Under the pieces are notes generated by a model that saw nothing but the letters and a program-made list of their open reading frames with translations, was not told the DNA's origin and made no database searches. Position numbers and translations under genes: made by a program. Shown here one piece after another: positions 1 through 11,303 of a stretch of DNA of 64,000 nt. The stretch covers positions 7,316,001 through 7,380,000 of the forward strand of contig PYIU01000003.1 in the NCBI GenBank assembly GCA_003415625.1, written 5' to 3'. This stretch comes from Aquanectria penicillioides. Its lineage: Eukaryota; Ascomycota; Sordariomycetes; Hypocreales; Nectriaceae. Position 1 is the first letter of the stretch. Each line of letters starts with the position of its first letter.

Positions 1-1000
1 GGTTACGGTTGTCACCGCCGTAGCTTCTTCGCGAATCACGTCTAGAGTCTCCGTTGTAGCCGTTGCGTGACTGCTCAGAACGGTTGTTAAAAGGTTCGGA
101 GCGTCTTCGTCGAGATTGCTCATCTCCAGAACCCGAATCACGCCGTCCTCGATCATCATCCCTTCGTCGGTCATCGTCTCTGCGTCGATACGAATCGCGA
201 CGTTCGGAATGGTCTGTGTTCTCCTCATCCCATCGACGATGTCTGCGTTCGCGATCTCCATCGTCCACGGAATCATCTCTTCTTCGTCGCGACCGGCGGT
301 CGGAAGAATCATCTCGTCGTCTGTAGCTGTCTTCGTCTCGTGATCTATCACGCCTCTGGGGGCTTCGCGATCGTGAATATGACCGCTTGCGCCTGTGGCG
401 CCTCTCATCTGAATCAGGGCTGCGGTGGCGATGGTGTCGCCGGCGATGACGATCTTCCCTGCGCTTTGATTTATCTTTTTCCTTGTTGTCTTCAACACCC
501 ATGGACGCCAGGAGTTTGCGTCGCTTGACCGGATCGTTCATCATCGCCTCGTATGCTGCCTGTTCCTGCCTCTTGATGGCGAGTAGAGGATCGTCTCGAA
601 TCTTTGATGCCGTGTCGCGAGCGCTATTGGCGTTCTGTAAGGCCATAAAACTCTCTTGCCCAGCTTGCTTCTCCAACTTCTTGTGTTCTGTCCCCTTGAT
701 AAGGTTGTCGATTCGTCGCTTGCCCAGCAGGTACGCCTCGGTCTCTTCGGTGGTGCCGGCCTGGCCGTCATTGGGGCCTTGGTACATCCAGTCGACGCGA
801 TCAACGCGCTTCTTTCCACCAGCGGCCTCCAGCTGCCTCTGCAGCTCCTCTTTGGCCCGCTCCTCCTTGATCTCATTGATGCGCTGCTGGGTCCGCTTGC
901 GCTCGGCGAGGGCCTTCTGTTCCTCCTCGTAGACCGCTTGCTGGTTGCGCCTCAGCGCGGGGTGGAAGGACTTCTTCAAGTTGAGATCGCCGCCTCCCAT
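1..1000 (-). CDS. CWC25: Pre-mRNA-splicing factor Cwc25 (C-terminus cut by window edge)
   Basis: The ATG lies at 998-1000 on the minus strand and the frame stays open to base 2 (333 codons), so the C-terminus runs off the left edge. The protein begins [14 protein letters not shown], the hallmark start of Cwc25, followed by a basic, charged helix-rich N-terminal region (CIR_N/Cwc25-type, about residues 10-110) with a VDWMYQGP motif. The remainder becomes Arg/Ser/Asp-rich with RRD and SRSRSP runs, as in the disordered tails of splicing proteins. In yeast Cwc25 joins the spliceosome just before the first transesterification; the same nuclear role is inferred. No intron was seen in this part. Long frames on the plus strand here are shadows of the Arg/Ser-rich coding sequence. 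Confidence 0.93.
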   Translation of the reverse strand, partial: MGGGDLNLKKSFHPALRRNQQAVYEEEQKALAERKRTQQRINEIKEERAKEELQRQLEAAGGKKRVDRVDWMYQGPNDGQAGTTEETEAYLLGKRRIDNLIKGTEHKKLEKQAGQESFMALQNANSARDTASKIRDDPLLAIKRQEQAAYEAMMNDPVKRRKLLASMGVEDNKEKDKSKRREDRHRRRHHRHRSPDSDERRHRRKRSYSRSRSPQRRDRSRDEDSYRRRDDSSDRRSRRRRDDSVDDGDRERRHRRWDEENTDHSERRDSYRRRDDDRRRDDDRGRRDSGSGDEQSRRRRSEPFNNRSEQSRNGYNGDSRRDSRRSYGGDNRN

Positions 1001-1944
1001 GTTGGGCAACTGAGTTGGCGAACTGATACAAAGTGGTTGTTGAAAGGATGAGGAAGCCTTGTTGCTAGTGGGGTGGCGACTGACGTTGGGACTTTACTCC
1101 CAGCCTCCAGGCAAAACCCCGTCTTATCTTATCGGGGCTTATCGGTTATCGGGGCCGAACAACAATGCATGCGTCTTACCCTGGACCATCAAGATCAACA
1201 AACTCAGAAGGGGAAAGGTCTCATGGATTACGATTTAATATCAAAGTACCAAGGAAATGTGGGTTTCAAAATAAAATCAATCCCTTTCTCTAAGACTTGA
1301 TATAGTAGAAATTTCATACTCTGTCGTGTAATGTCGGTGTAGATAACATTTAGTTAGTAAATAACACGAGTTTGTGCTGCGTTATCGTTGTCATTGGACA
1401 TTGGGAAAATCTTTTCAATTTATGCTTGGCTCTACAACGAGCAACACGGGTACACCAATCTTCACCTTCAGAATTAAAACGAACCCCAAGAATGTTGCGC
1501 AACGAGAATAAGTCGAAAGAAGGATGGGGAGTCGGGAACATTGAACAAATGATCATTCAGGCAACACCAAGACCTTTGACGAGTAGTGAATATTGTGGTG
1601 CATTTACTTCAGATGACTGTAACGAAGAATGACATCTATGAATAATAACCAATGCATTGCCCATAGTCTGAAGACATCAAACCCGAGACATATCGCCCAT
1701 GTATGGATCCGGAATAGCAATTATATCGGCACATGGTCATGAGCAGAATTCATAGACAAATTTCATGGGTGAGATGATTTGGGCATCCATATTGTATTTT
1801 ACATTCGTGTCTGATTGTCTATTTGCAACATCGTAGGCCGTTCGTGCAGGTCGTCCTTTTCCCATCCCAGACTCCCACACCACGTCCAACATAGTCGTAC
1901 ACTGCTCTTTGCGCGTTGTTGAGCCATCGATTATCGCAAATAAT
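1001..1944. other. Intergenic: Cwc25 promoter side and uS14m 3' flank
   Basis: This 944-base stretch lies upstream of Cwc25 and downstream of the uS14m stop; both genes point left. It is moderately AT-rich. I see no frame with family-like sequence, no tRNA-like box pair and no transposon ends. Confidence 0.6.
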
Positions 1945-2505
1945 TTACCAACTGGCTCTCTTCACGCCAGGAAGGTTTCCGGCCATGGCCTCCATTCGGA
2001 AGTTGAACTGCAACGGTTAGAACCTGGATCGAATCAGGCCTCGGGTCGAAGTCGTCTTACTCTCGTCAATTTGAAGTCGCTCAGCACGCCACGACCCTGG
2101 CCTCCCATGATGCAGCGGTTTCGGATCTGGGTAGGGCGGGTGTAGCAGTGCATTTGGGTCAGCTGGAGCTGGGCCTCAGCGCGCACTCGAGGAGGGAGGG
2201 TGGTGTTGCGGATGATGTATCGGAGGGCTTGTCTGGAGTCGCCAAGTTAGCATGATGAACTCAATTGAAATAATGGCAAGCTGCCGTAGATGGCGATAAC
2301 TTCGGGATTGACAACACCGACGAATCTGGCTGTGTTGTCCCCGAGATCGCCATTGTCGAATCATGGGCAGATGCTCGGTTGGGAAAGAGTTTGCGTACCT
2401 CTCAGTCTCATACTGCTCAAAGACCTTTCGCTTCGTGTGGTCACGCAGAGTGCGGACGTTGACGAAGCAGCCCAGGTCGAGCTTCTTCGCGCGGAACATC
2501 GACAT
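1945..2505 (-). CDS. MRP2: Mitochondrial small-subunit ribosomal protein uS14m (Mrp2-like), 3 exons
   Basis: Three exons on the minus strand, 2399-2505, 2061-2232 and 1945-2007, joined across GT-AG introns 2233-2398 and 2008-2060, give 113 aa in frame. The N-terminus reads MSMFRAKKLDLGCFVNVRTL, and exon 2 carries the S14 core with YTRPTQIRNRC followed by GRGVLSDFK. Exon 3 ends NLPGVKRASW, matching the Gly/Lys/Ala-Ser-Trp terminus of S14 proteins. The length fits mitochondrial uS14. It should sit in the mitoribosome small-subunit head. I chose the ATG at 2503-2505; a second ATG follows two codons later. It is divergent from the GH3 gene with about 0.9 kb between them. Confidence 0.93.
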
Positions 2506-3396
2506 GTTGGGCAATTGGGGATTCGACGGCGATGATGCTGGCGTCGCGATTTGTCGCTCAAAGAATCTCGATATTGAAAGGCGCTGTGAATTTTACCGAT
2601 GAATTGCCGGCCCGCGAGCTCACAGGGGAGGGGACTTCACCGCCACACGCCAGCCACACAACCAGCCCACCCCCGTGTTGGTTGAGCCCCGATGGATGCA
2701 GATGCATTATCACTTGGGTCGGAGTACGAGCCTAATTGAGTGACAATGCAGATAGGGCATGTTTATTTGCGGTTGGACCCATTGGATGCGGAGGGCTTTG
2801 TGGTCTTGCTATTGGCGATGATGGCATAGTCTGGTGGTGCATGGTGCTTGTCAATCAAGAAGCAATGCCACCCCCATCTTCAGCTCAGAAATATGGCTCA
2901 GATTGAGCAAAGTAAAGTTGCAGTGACGCTTGGATTCAAGATCCTTCCAGAGCTTCCGGGTTGTTGATTGTGTTCTGAGGTAATCGCTGTTCATCAACCT
3001 ATACCGTACATCTATACGAAGTACGAAGTGACAACTAGAACTCAAGGGTTTAGTGGGCCGACTGGCGGGTAAGTTTAGCTCGAGGCTTGGAGCCAGTGGA
3101 GCTATCAATCGCCTTAGCGCCACGTTCCCGTATCATCTATCCACCGCGATCCAGGGATGTCAGGCAGTCTAGTTCGTACAACCTTTCAACGGCGTCGGAT
3201 TAGATGCCATCCGCGACTCCAGTCGACGACTGCCACCCGAGTTTACTTTCTTTTCTTTTTACCCTCCAAGATAACAACGGGAACTGCTCTTCTCGCCGCT
3301 GACCGACAGGAGACTCCCCGGCTCCCCTTCTTTCTCTTCTTCGCAATCAATTAGCCCTTGCAGCCTAGCGACATCCCTTGGGGCTCATGAGACGCA
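2506..3396. other. Divergent promoter region between uS14m and the GH3 gene
   Basis: About 890 bases separate two divergent genes. Pyrimidine-rich tracts occur just before the GH3 start (about 3240-3350), as is common for fungal promoters. No gene is supported here. Confidence 0.55.
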
Positions 3397-6243
3397 ATGG
3401 ATCCCAGCAGGGAAGGGCTCCTCAGGCCATCCGAAAGGCCGTCTTTTGACGGTAGCTACGACTCTGATCGGCTTTCGGACATCGATGCCACGGATTTTCT
3501 CGACAGTGACCCTCTGTATGAGCCCCCAGCAAAACCTCGTGGGCCAAGGACGCCATGGGCTCGGCTATGCGCATTGTGGCGGGACTCGAATAAAGGCTGC
3601 TGCTTGACTATTTTTGGTGCCATTCTTGTCATTTGGGCCGTCATCACCGTCATAGTAGCCCTTAGCGGACATACCATATTTAAGCCTCCACCAGATGCTC
3701 TGTCACCTCCGTGGTATCCGAGCCCGAAGGGAGGCACCGCCAAGACGTGGGCGGAGAGCTACCGGAAGGCCTCGGACTTGGTTTCTCGGATGACGCTGCC
3801 CGAGAAGGTCAACATCACCACAGGAACTGGATGGAGCATGGGGCTGGCAGTGGGCAACACTGGCCCGGCCAATGGTGTGGGATTCCCGGGGCTTGCTCTG
3901 CAAGACGGGCCATTGGGAATCCGGTTCTCAGACAACGCTACCGCGTTCCCAGCAGGGATCACTGTCGGCGCTACTTGGAACAAAGCATTAATGTACGAGC
4001 GCGGAAAGGCCCATGCTCTTGAGGCGCGAGGAAAGGGCATCAACATCCTGCTGGGGCCTTGTATTGGAGCCCTTGGGCGCATGCCCGCTGGAGGTCGTAA
4101 TTGGGAGGGCTTTGGACCCGACCCGTACCTCCAAGGTATTGGCGGCTCCCAAACTGTCAAGGGAATTCAGGACCAGGGCGTCATGGCTACGATCAAGCAC
4201 TTTGTTGGCAATGAGCAAGAGCACTTCCGCCAGGCATGGGAATGGGGTCTTCCAAATGCCTTGTCATCTAACATTGACGATCGCACCTTGCACGAAATGT
4301 ACGCCTGGCCATTCGCCGACGCCGTCAAGGCCGGCGTGGCTAGTGTCATGTGTTCTTACAACATGGTCAACAACTCATATGCCTGCGGCAACTCAAAGCT
4401 GCTCAACGGAATTCTCAAGGATGAGATGGGCTTTCAAGGATTCGTCATGTCGGATTGGCTGGCCCAGAGATCAGGAGTCGCCAGTGCCTTGGCTGGTCTG
4501 GACATGTCGATGCCAGGTGATGGCCTCACGTGGCAAGACGGAAACTCCCTGTGGGGCCCTCGTCTGACGGAGGCTGTGCTCAACGGATCTGTGCCCGTTG
4601 ATCGACTGAACGACATGGTTGTGCGGATCGTTGCCTCCTGGTACCAGTTGGGACAAGACGACAAGAAATTGTTCGACGGAAAGGGACCGAACTTCTCATC
4701 ATGGACCAACGACAAGATGGGCCTCATATCACCAGGCAGCTCTTCGCCACAGCAGCAGGTCGAAGTCAACAAGTATGTCAATGTCCAGGGCAACCATTCG
4801 ACCATTGCCCGCCAAATCGCGATTGAGGGCACTGTTCTCCTCAAGAATGATGGCGTCCTCCCATTGACTCGCGATGGGGCCACCAGCGCCAACAAGGCAA
4901 CCAAACGTGATGGCAAAGTCCGGGTGGCAATTTTTGGTGAAGACGCGGGACCTGGTGATGGCCCTAACGCTTGTCAAGATCGCGGTTGCAATCAAGGCAC
5001 CCTGGGTTCTGGATGGGGAAGCGGTGCTGTGAACTTTCCGTACCTGGTCACGCCCGTGGATGCGCTAAGCAAGGAATTCAATGACAAGGTCAATGTCACT
5101 GCTTATCTTTCCAACAATCTGCGCTACCAGAAGCATGCCAATATCTTGCACGACCAAGACTTTTGTATTGTCTTCGTTAACTCGGATGCTGGCGAAGGAT
5201 TCATGTCATGGAGTTCCGTCAAGGGTGACCGAAACGACCTCTTCTTGCAGAAGGGTGGCGAGGAGCTGGTCCTGGAGACCGCAAACCACTGTGGCGATGC
5301 CACGGGCTTCACCATTGTTGTGATTCATGCTGTAGGCCCCGTGGTGATGGAGAAGTGGTTTGATCATCCTCGGATCAAAGCGGTACTGATGGCAAACCTG
5401 CCCGGCCAAGAGAGCGGCAATGCCATTGCAAGCATCCTCTTCGGAGACGAGAGCCCCAGTGGCAAGCTGCCTTACACAATAGGAAGAGCTATAGAGGAGT
5501 ATGGTGTGGGCGCTCAGGTCATGTATCTGCCTAATGCGGTCGTGCCCCAGCAGGACTTTGACGAGGGGTTGTTCATCGACTACAGGCACTATGACAAGCA
5601 CGGCATCCAGCCCCGATTTGAGTTTGGATTCGGCCTTTCGTACACTTCATTCGAGTACAAGGATCTCAAGATCACGGAGCGAAAGAAGAAGTCAGCACTG
5701 CCTGCTAAGCGACCAGACCCCGCTGCTAAGCCCCCGCAGTTTGATGGAGCAATTCCCGATGCGAAAGAAGCTCTCTTCCCTACAAACATTCGCAAACTAC
5801 AGAAGTTTGTGTATCCGTACATTTCGTCCACCGGAGACGTCAAATCCGGCAAGTATCCATACCCCGATGGCTATGACGTGGAGCAGACGCCCTCGGAAGC
5901 CGGCGGAGAAGAAGGAGGCAACCCCGATCTCTGGGAGACGTACGTCACTGTGTCTGTAGTGGTGTCCAACACCGGGCCAGTGGATGGTGCAGCTGTACCG
6001 CAGTTGTACTTATCCTACCCTAAGACTTCAGACCATGTCGAGTTCCCCGTGCGGGTCCTCCGAGGATTTGAGAAGCCTTTCCTGAAGAAACGTGAGAGTA
6101 GGACTGTCGAGTTTAACCTGACACGAAGAGACCTGAGTTACTGGGATGTGACGAAGCAAAACTGGGTGATGCTGGTCGACGGAGAATACACATTTGCCAT
6201 CGGGGAGAGCTCGAGGGACTTAAAGCTTAAAGGGACCTGGTAA
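3397..6243 (+). CDS. GH3 beta-glucosidase with N-terminal membrane anchor (BglE type)
   Basis: A single uninterrupted frame of 948 aa. Residues 1-65 are hydrophilic and acidic, residues about 67-92 form one transmembrane helix, and the catalytic part follows, so a type II membrane protein is predicted. GH3 signatures in order are QDGPLGIRF (about 169), NILLGPCIG, GRNWEGFGPDPYL, ATIKHFVGNEQE and GFVMSDW (about 348-354), where Asp353 is the expected nucleophile. The GH3 C-terminal domain follows with GTVLLKNDGVLPL and LPYTIGR, and a fibronectin III-like end (SVVVSNTGPVDGAAVPQLYL). Role by family: hydrolysis of terminal beta-glucosides or cellobiose outside the cell while tethered to it. Several NXS/T sites are present. 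The membrane-anchored layout resembles Aspergillus BglE-type enzymes rather than secreted Bgl1. Confidence 0.94.
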   Translation: MDPSREGLLRPSERPSFDGSYDSDRLSDIDATDFLDSDPLYEPPAKPRGPRTPWARLCALWRDSNKGCCLTIFGAILVIWAVITVIVALSGHTIFKPPPDALSPPWYPSPKGGTAKTWAESYRKASDLVSRMTLPEKVNITTGTGWSMGLAVGNTGPANGVGFPGLALQDGPLGIRFSDNATAFPAGITVGATWNKALMYERGKAHALEARGKGINILLGPCIGALGRMPAGGRNWEGFGPDPYLQGIGGSQTVKGIQDQGVMATIKHFVGNEQEHFRQAWEWGLPNALSSNIDDRTLHEMYAWPFADAVKAGVASVMCSYNMVNNSYACGNSKLLNGILKDEMGFQGFVMSDWLAQRSGVASALAGLDMSMPGDGLTWQDGNSLWGPRLTEAVLNGSVPVDRLNDMVVRIVASWYQLGQDDKKLFDGKGPNFSSWTNDKMGLISPGSSSPQQQVEVNKYVNVQGNHSTIARQIAIEGTVLLKNDGVLPLTRDGATSANKATKRDGKVRVAIFGEDAGPGDGPNACQDRGCNQGTLGSGWGSGAVNFPYLVTPVDALSKEFNDKVNVTAYLSNNLRYQKHANILHDQDFCIVFVNSDAGEGFMSWSSVKGDRNDLFLQKGGEELVLETANHCGDATGFTIVVIHAVGPVVMEKWFDHPRIKAVLMANLPGQESGNAIASILFGDESPSGKLPYTIGRAIEEYGVGAQVMYLPNAVVPQQDFDEGLFIDYRHYDKHGIQPRFEFGFGLSYTSFEYKDLKITERKKKSALPAKRPDPAAKPPQFDGAIPDAKEALFPTNIRKLQKFVYPYISSTGDVKSGKYPYPDGYDVEQTPSEAGGEEGGNPDLWETYVTVSVVVSNTGPVDGAAVPQLYLSYPKTSDHVEFPVRVLRGFEKPFLKKRESRTVEFNLTRRDLSYWDVTKQNWVMLVDGEYTFAIGESSRDLKLKGTW

Positions 6244-9200
6244 TTTTTGGGTAATTATGTAACAAATATGACTGTAGGCAGATTGAATGCATTTGGTGTT
6301 AGTGTTATAGGACCTACCAGGAGCTCCAGCAACGGTGACGGTGGTGGTGCCTTGGCCCCCAGAATGAACCCTGTCCGCAGGGAAAATCAGCCCTACCTGA
6401 ACCCCAGATGAAATGATCGATATTCCTACATTGCTCACTTGGGGAGGGAGCCCATAGATCTCTTCCTTGCGCAAACCATGCGACGTTACTAGTTAGGGTA
6501 AACGCCCGGGTACGACGTGGGGGAAATATTTTGGGAACTCCATACCTCGAAGCTGTCTGTTCCTGTCATATCTCAATGGGCATTTAATTCTCCTGTCACA
6601 AGGAGTAGGGCAATTGTTATTTGACGCAAGGGAGGCGTGCAATCACTCAATTGGCCTCAGCCAAGCCTGAACTTGCCAAGAAGCTTCGCTCTGCTTGCCC
6701 AGGGCAGTGGTGGAAGGCCAAAGCAAAACAGAAGGGAATTGTAAGCAGTGAATCAATCGCCACCGCACAAAAATATGCCACTAGCGTTTCGCCGTAACCT
6801 GTAAATATATTTTGAGAGAGGCACAGAGCTTGTAACCGAACGAAGTCGCCGGCGGACCTTGCCGATGCGGACGCCCTCTGCAAGGCAGTGCCCGCGACGG
6901 AGCTTTCGTCACGACACCCTCCGGGCGATCCGTGGGAGCCAACATGTTTACATCACAGCCCCAATTTTTTTTTTTTTGGCACTGGTTCTGAATTTAGAAT
7001 GTAATCCCGTGTTGGATCTTCATCTCCGTGGAGGATGCTGTTCCAATTGCAGTTTGTTCGAATCCTGTCAGTAAAATGAGGCGACGACGAGACGATGGAC
7101 ACGGACTAACAAATGCTCGAAAAACGGTCCATGCCCGCATAACCAGGAACCTTCCGGCTCAGGGCATGCATGGGTAGATTTATATCGAGCCTCAAGGTCC
7201 AGGGTTGATCCTCCCCGCAAGGAGAGGAGCCAGGTCAGATTATGGGCTGGTTCTCGAAGCACGGATGAACGGCCAACACTGCCACGAGTTTTTTTATTCC
7301 GAGACATCTATCTGCTTGTCTGGGCGTGGGTGGTGTGGTACGACGAGACCACCTAGACGAGACGAAACGAGCCGAGACAGGACGTTGCAGCAGCCACGGT
7401 GCCGCAGAAATCTGAGTGACAGCGTTTGCCACGCGTTCCACACCGACTTGTTTTCCCGATGGGGTCCGAAGAGCTTACATAGTAGGGAAACAGACGGAGA
7501 GAGACAAGAAAGAGAAGGCTGGGGCTTGGGAATTGGCCATGTTCAAACCATGGCTGATATAAGCGAGCCCATGTGGGCGGCCGCTAAGGCTGACGCGGCG
7601 TGGGTCTCATGGCTGTGGACCGCCAACGACGCAAGGCCATTGGAGTCTGTCGAGATGGCGATGTCGCGACGCCGTGGAGTAATTTCTCTTGACCGGGAAA
7701 TTCGGTGTTTAGTTTGGTGCTAGGCCCAGCTCTTGAGCGAGCGGCCGAAGGCGGGATGGGATGCGAATGGGGGCCGTGGAACGGAGTGTTGTTGGCGGAA
7801 GTGACCATGACTGACTACAACGGTCCCAGTTTGGTGGGAGCACGGCACGATGCAAGGGTCAGGCGATGACTTACATGGCCAGCGACGCATGCACAATGCG
7901 GCTATGCGCTTTGCGCTTTGCGCTTAGCTACCCGCCTTGTGGGATATGGAAGTGGAATGGATAGGATGAGGGGGGGCAGTGAGCATGGATCATGGAGCAT
8001 GGAGCATTCTGAAGCAACGGCCCATGTGTTCCGAACCGGGACCTGAACCGCGCGGACCCCAAAAACGGTGCAGCAGCGGCAGCAGCTCATGGGAAATGCC
8101 GGTGATGGCAAGCAGCCGCAAGCATCTGGGGATAGCGGCTTTTGTTCCGCCGATGCCATGCTGCTTACGCCGGCAACTGGTCGGGGGGTTTTCGTTCGTC
8201 CAGGAACCGACTTCACGGTGAAGCTCCCCCCCCTCCCCCCCCGCTGCCGCGCCTATTCATCCCCTAAAATCTGACGTGGATTCTGGATTCCCGTCCTAGG
8301 GATTCAGGACTATCTGATGGGTTCTGGCCTGTAGTGGCTGTAGCGGCTCGTGGGGGCCGTGATACCATGTGCTTTGTGGCACCGAAAGAAAGTTCCTCGA
8401 CCTCGACCTAGGCCTAGAGCTAATTATCGACATCATCATTTTATTTGGGGGTGGCCACGAGCTGTGAAAGCCTTCAACATGTCCAGTAGATGCCAGATAT
8501 CTCCAACATTGCTATCACAATCTGACCAAGTCAAAAGGCCGCTTTGTGAGGTCATGCTCTCGTGGCAGTACTCGGCATAATCACCACCCGACCAAGGCAA
8601 TGCCTCTGTAGGTTTTAACTTGTCAAGCAATGCTGATCTCTTCCCCCCATCCCGCCCCCCTCCCCAGTCAAGCCGTAGGGCTGGACTGATGTTATCCCCA
8701 GAAGGATGAGGGGCCCTTGTTACATTGCCTGAAGCTCTCCACTTGACAGCTGAGCTTTGTGGATTCTCTTCCTCAAACCCTAGTCTTCAGGTGAGCTTTC
8801 GTGCAATTGCCCGCCTTCCATAGGCTACAACCAACAACATACTTTCCAACCCTCCCTCAGCTATTTTCTATACCCTCCTCTTCTCTTACCACACGAGGTC
8901 ACTCTTATGACGCTGTGGCTGCGGTCAGGTAGACATCCTCTTGAGGAAGTCCCCGGCTGTGAACACACGGCGGGAACTGGCGGTGGCAGTTCAGTGCTGC
9001 GAATTTTCTCGAAAAATCCTCGAGGAATCGCTTGTGATTCTCTTGGGACTATGTCAGAGATTTGATTGGGTCCAAAGTATACCTCAGCTACCCCTTGCAC
9101 TTCTAATCAGACGGGGGCATCTGACTCTATAGGCATGGACACATTGGGGGCGATGGGTGCCTTCAAACGAGAAACTGATAAAACACCCTTCTACGCGACA

Positions 9201-9328
9201 TTAAAAGAAACTTTGGAACCACCAAGCCTCGGATCCTTTCGAACAGACATCTCAAACAGTTCTCATCACTTTATCATTATCACCATCATCATCACCAATC
9301 ATCATCATCATTCTCCTGCATAGCAACA
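6244..9328. other. Long intergenic stretch, no supported gene
   Basis: About 3.1 kb between the GH3 gene and a small unknown gene. It has G/C homopolymers (around 8225-8245), an A/T homopolymer near 6965 and an ATC/CAT microsatellite at 9272-9312 just upstream of the next ATG. Open frames here are short, start at non-ATG codons or lack family-like sequence. Part of it is probably promoter and leader of the gene at 9329. Confidence 0.5.
9272..9312. repeat. ATC/CAT microsatellite
   Basis: Imperfect trinucleotide repeat of ATC units directly upstream of the start codon at 9329, probably in the 5' leader. Confidence 0.8.
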
Positions 9329-9934
9329 ATGTCATCGCGTCGCCCCGGAGGATCTTCATCCAAGTCAGGGCGCTCCAAGGTACTACCCGTACAGGACTCC
9401 TCCCGCCTCTAACACCATAAAGCAATAAACTAACCCAATACTCCATAGCATTCTGTCAAGTCACTGATCAAGTCCCTGACGCACCATAATGTCAATACTC
9501 TCACAGAGCTCTGTCGAATCGAACGCATTGCCGCCTCCTGCGAGGACGAAGCTGAGGCAAAGGCATTCCAAGAGCCCATGACGTCGGCTTGGGTTCACTA
9601 TGTTTCTAGCAACCAGTTTCTAATCGAGCTGCGAGGCTTCACGGGAAACTATCCTATTAGCTCAGACATTGTTCAAGATGCGCACATGCGTGTAAGGGGA
9701 GACCCTGACAGCAACCGCAGCTGGAACCTGGCTTGGCTTTGCCTCATGAAGATGAGGGAGGATGGTTTAATCCCAGCCTATGCGGCGATCGAAGCATCGA
9801 AGCAGGAGATGTGGGGCACGACTGTCCCCACTGAGGAAGAGGTTCAACAATTGGCAGCCTGCTTCGAGTACGAGTGGAACATGGCTGTTGATACAATGCT
9901 CCGGCATTGGCAGAGCCCACCTTCATGGTATTGA
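9329..9934 (+). CDS. Unknown small protein, 178 aa, 2 exons
   Basis: Exon 1 is 9329-9379 and exon 2 is 9449-9934, separated by a 69-nt GT-AG intron (donor GTACTA, acceptor CCATAG, with a CTAAC branch-like element). The joined frame gives 178 aa. It begins MSSRRPGGSSSKSGRSKHS, a basic Ser/Arg tail. The rest looks helical with several Trp residues (WVHYVSSN, WNLAWLCLMKM, FEYEWNM) and ends SPPSWY. No signal peptide, membrane segment or known motif is visible. The joined frame with good splice signals supports a real gene, but I do not recognise the family. Confidence 0.7.
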
Positions 9935-11303
9935 GAACAAGAGAAAGGAGCTCTTGATTGGGCGGTGACACATTGACGGGGACCTTTCCCCCATTCTTCT
10001 TTGTCTTTTCCTTTATTTTTTAACCTTCACTTTTAGCATTGGAGCATGGAATGGAGAAACGACTTACGAAAATACGTCTAGGATAGTTGAAATACAGCTC
10101 AACTGAAACCCCACTGACATTATGCTGCTTACTTTTGTGTTGTTATCAACCTTGAGAAAATGATCTAACTTGATTAGCAGACTTGGATATATTTACTATC
10201 ACTCTTTCATTCTTAGGTCATGGTAGAGGTTTCAATGGAAAAATTTGTCACAAGACATTGAACTTGCACTGACACTTGAAGTTTACACAGGCATCCCTAC
10301 TTGGCGGTAAGACCAGGAAAGAAAACGGTTAAACAGGAGAAACTCCTTCACAGACCAATGCCAATGAAGGGTGTCGTTCAATATTAGAGAGATAGAGTAT
10401 TTATATTGACTCTATATGCCAGAGCCTCGTTGATAGATGTCAACTTTGTTCAAAAGAAGACATCTGAGAACTAGGCTATTACCGGTGGTGGCGGGCGACC
10501 TCAATGGGGGCGCTTTATCAAAACGATGCAATACCCAAGCAAAAAGATGAAAGAAAAAAAACCGAAGACCTGAATGGCAAACCCCAGGGATGGAATCCCG
10601 TCCTCCGCTTTTCTTTTTCTGGTTTTGACTTTTTTTTCTTTCTTTTTTCTCCCATAAAATGCGATCTACTTGATGTTTGACCACCATGCAGCCTGCATTC
10701 CATCAACAACGCCTGAGTGAATAGTTAATGAGCCTTGAAAAATGAAAATAGGACAAATGAAAATGGGGTCTTGGTTCGCATTGTTTGCCAAAACCAAGGC
10801 CCAATGATCATCGGGATCCGGGGCGACGTGAGCGTGCACCCAATGAATGACCTCCTCTTATCATATCGAATACACACCATTCACAAATGCCGATAAACGT
10901 ATTCCGGTTGTAATGCTTTAGTAAGATAATGAAAGACGAAAAAAGGTGCCATCGTACTACCATTGGAGGCGGCGATGAACAGAACGTGGAGAAACCCAAG
11001 AAACCGGCCCTCTCAAACGTTTTGAAGGTGATGGAGGCATCCAAAAACGTCCCTACTTCTTCAATATTATCCTGGGAAGAATATATAAGACACGGTCCGC
11101 TGTGAGATGCATGTTGCAAGTGCAACGTGTTCATTCACGTGATTGATCATTTATCAAGATCCGTGCGATCCATAGATGAGCTACCGGATGTGATAAACAT
11201 TGGAAACGCGGTTGAGATGGTGGATTGATGAGTTTTTATAATTCAGGCATTTGTGGTGGTGTAAAATATAACCTCGGCTCGATGGGGGCGACAAAGCTGA
11301 AGC
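9935..11303. other. Intergenic between convergent genes
   Basis: About 1.4 kb between the 3' ends of the unknown gene and the zinc-finger gene. AT-rich, with A/T homopolymers around 10550-10640. No supportable coding sequence or RNA gene is seen. Confidence 0.5.

Noticed and set aside
7040..7065. Sequence like a tRNA B box (GTTCGAATCC)
   Set aside because: No matching A box at the right distance and no acceptor stem could be formed.
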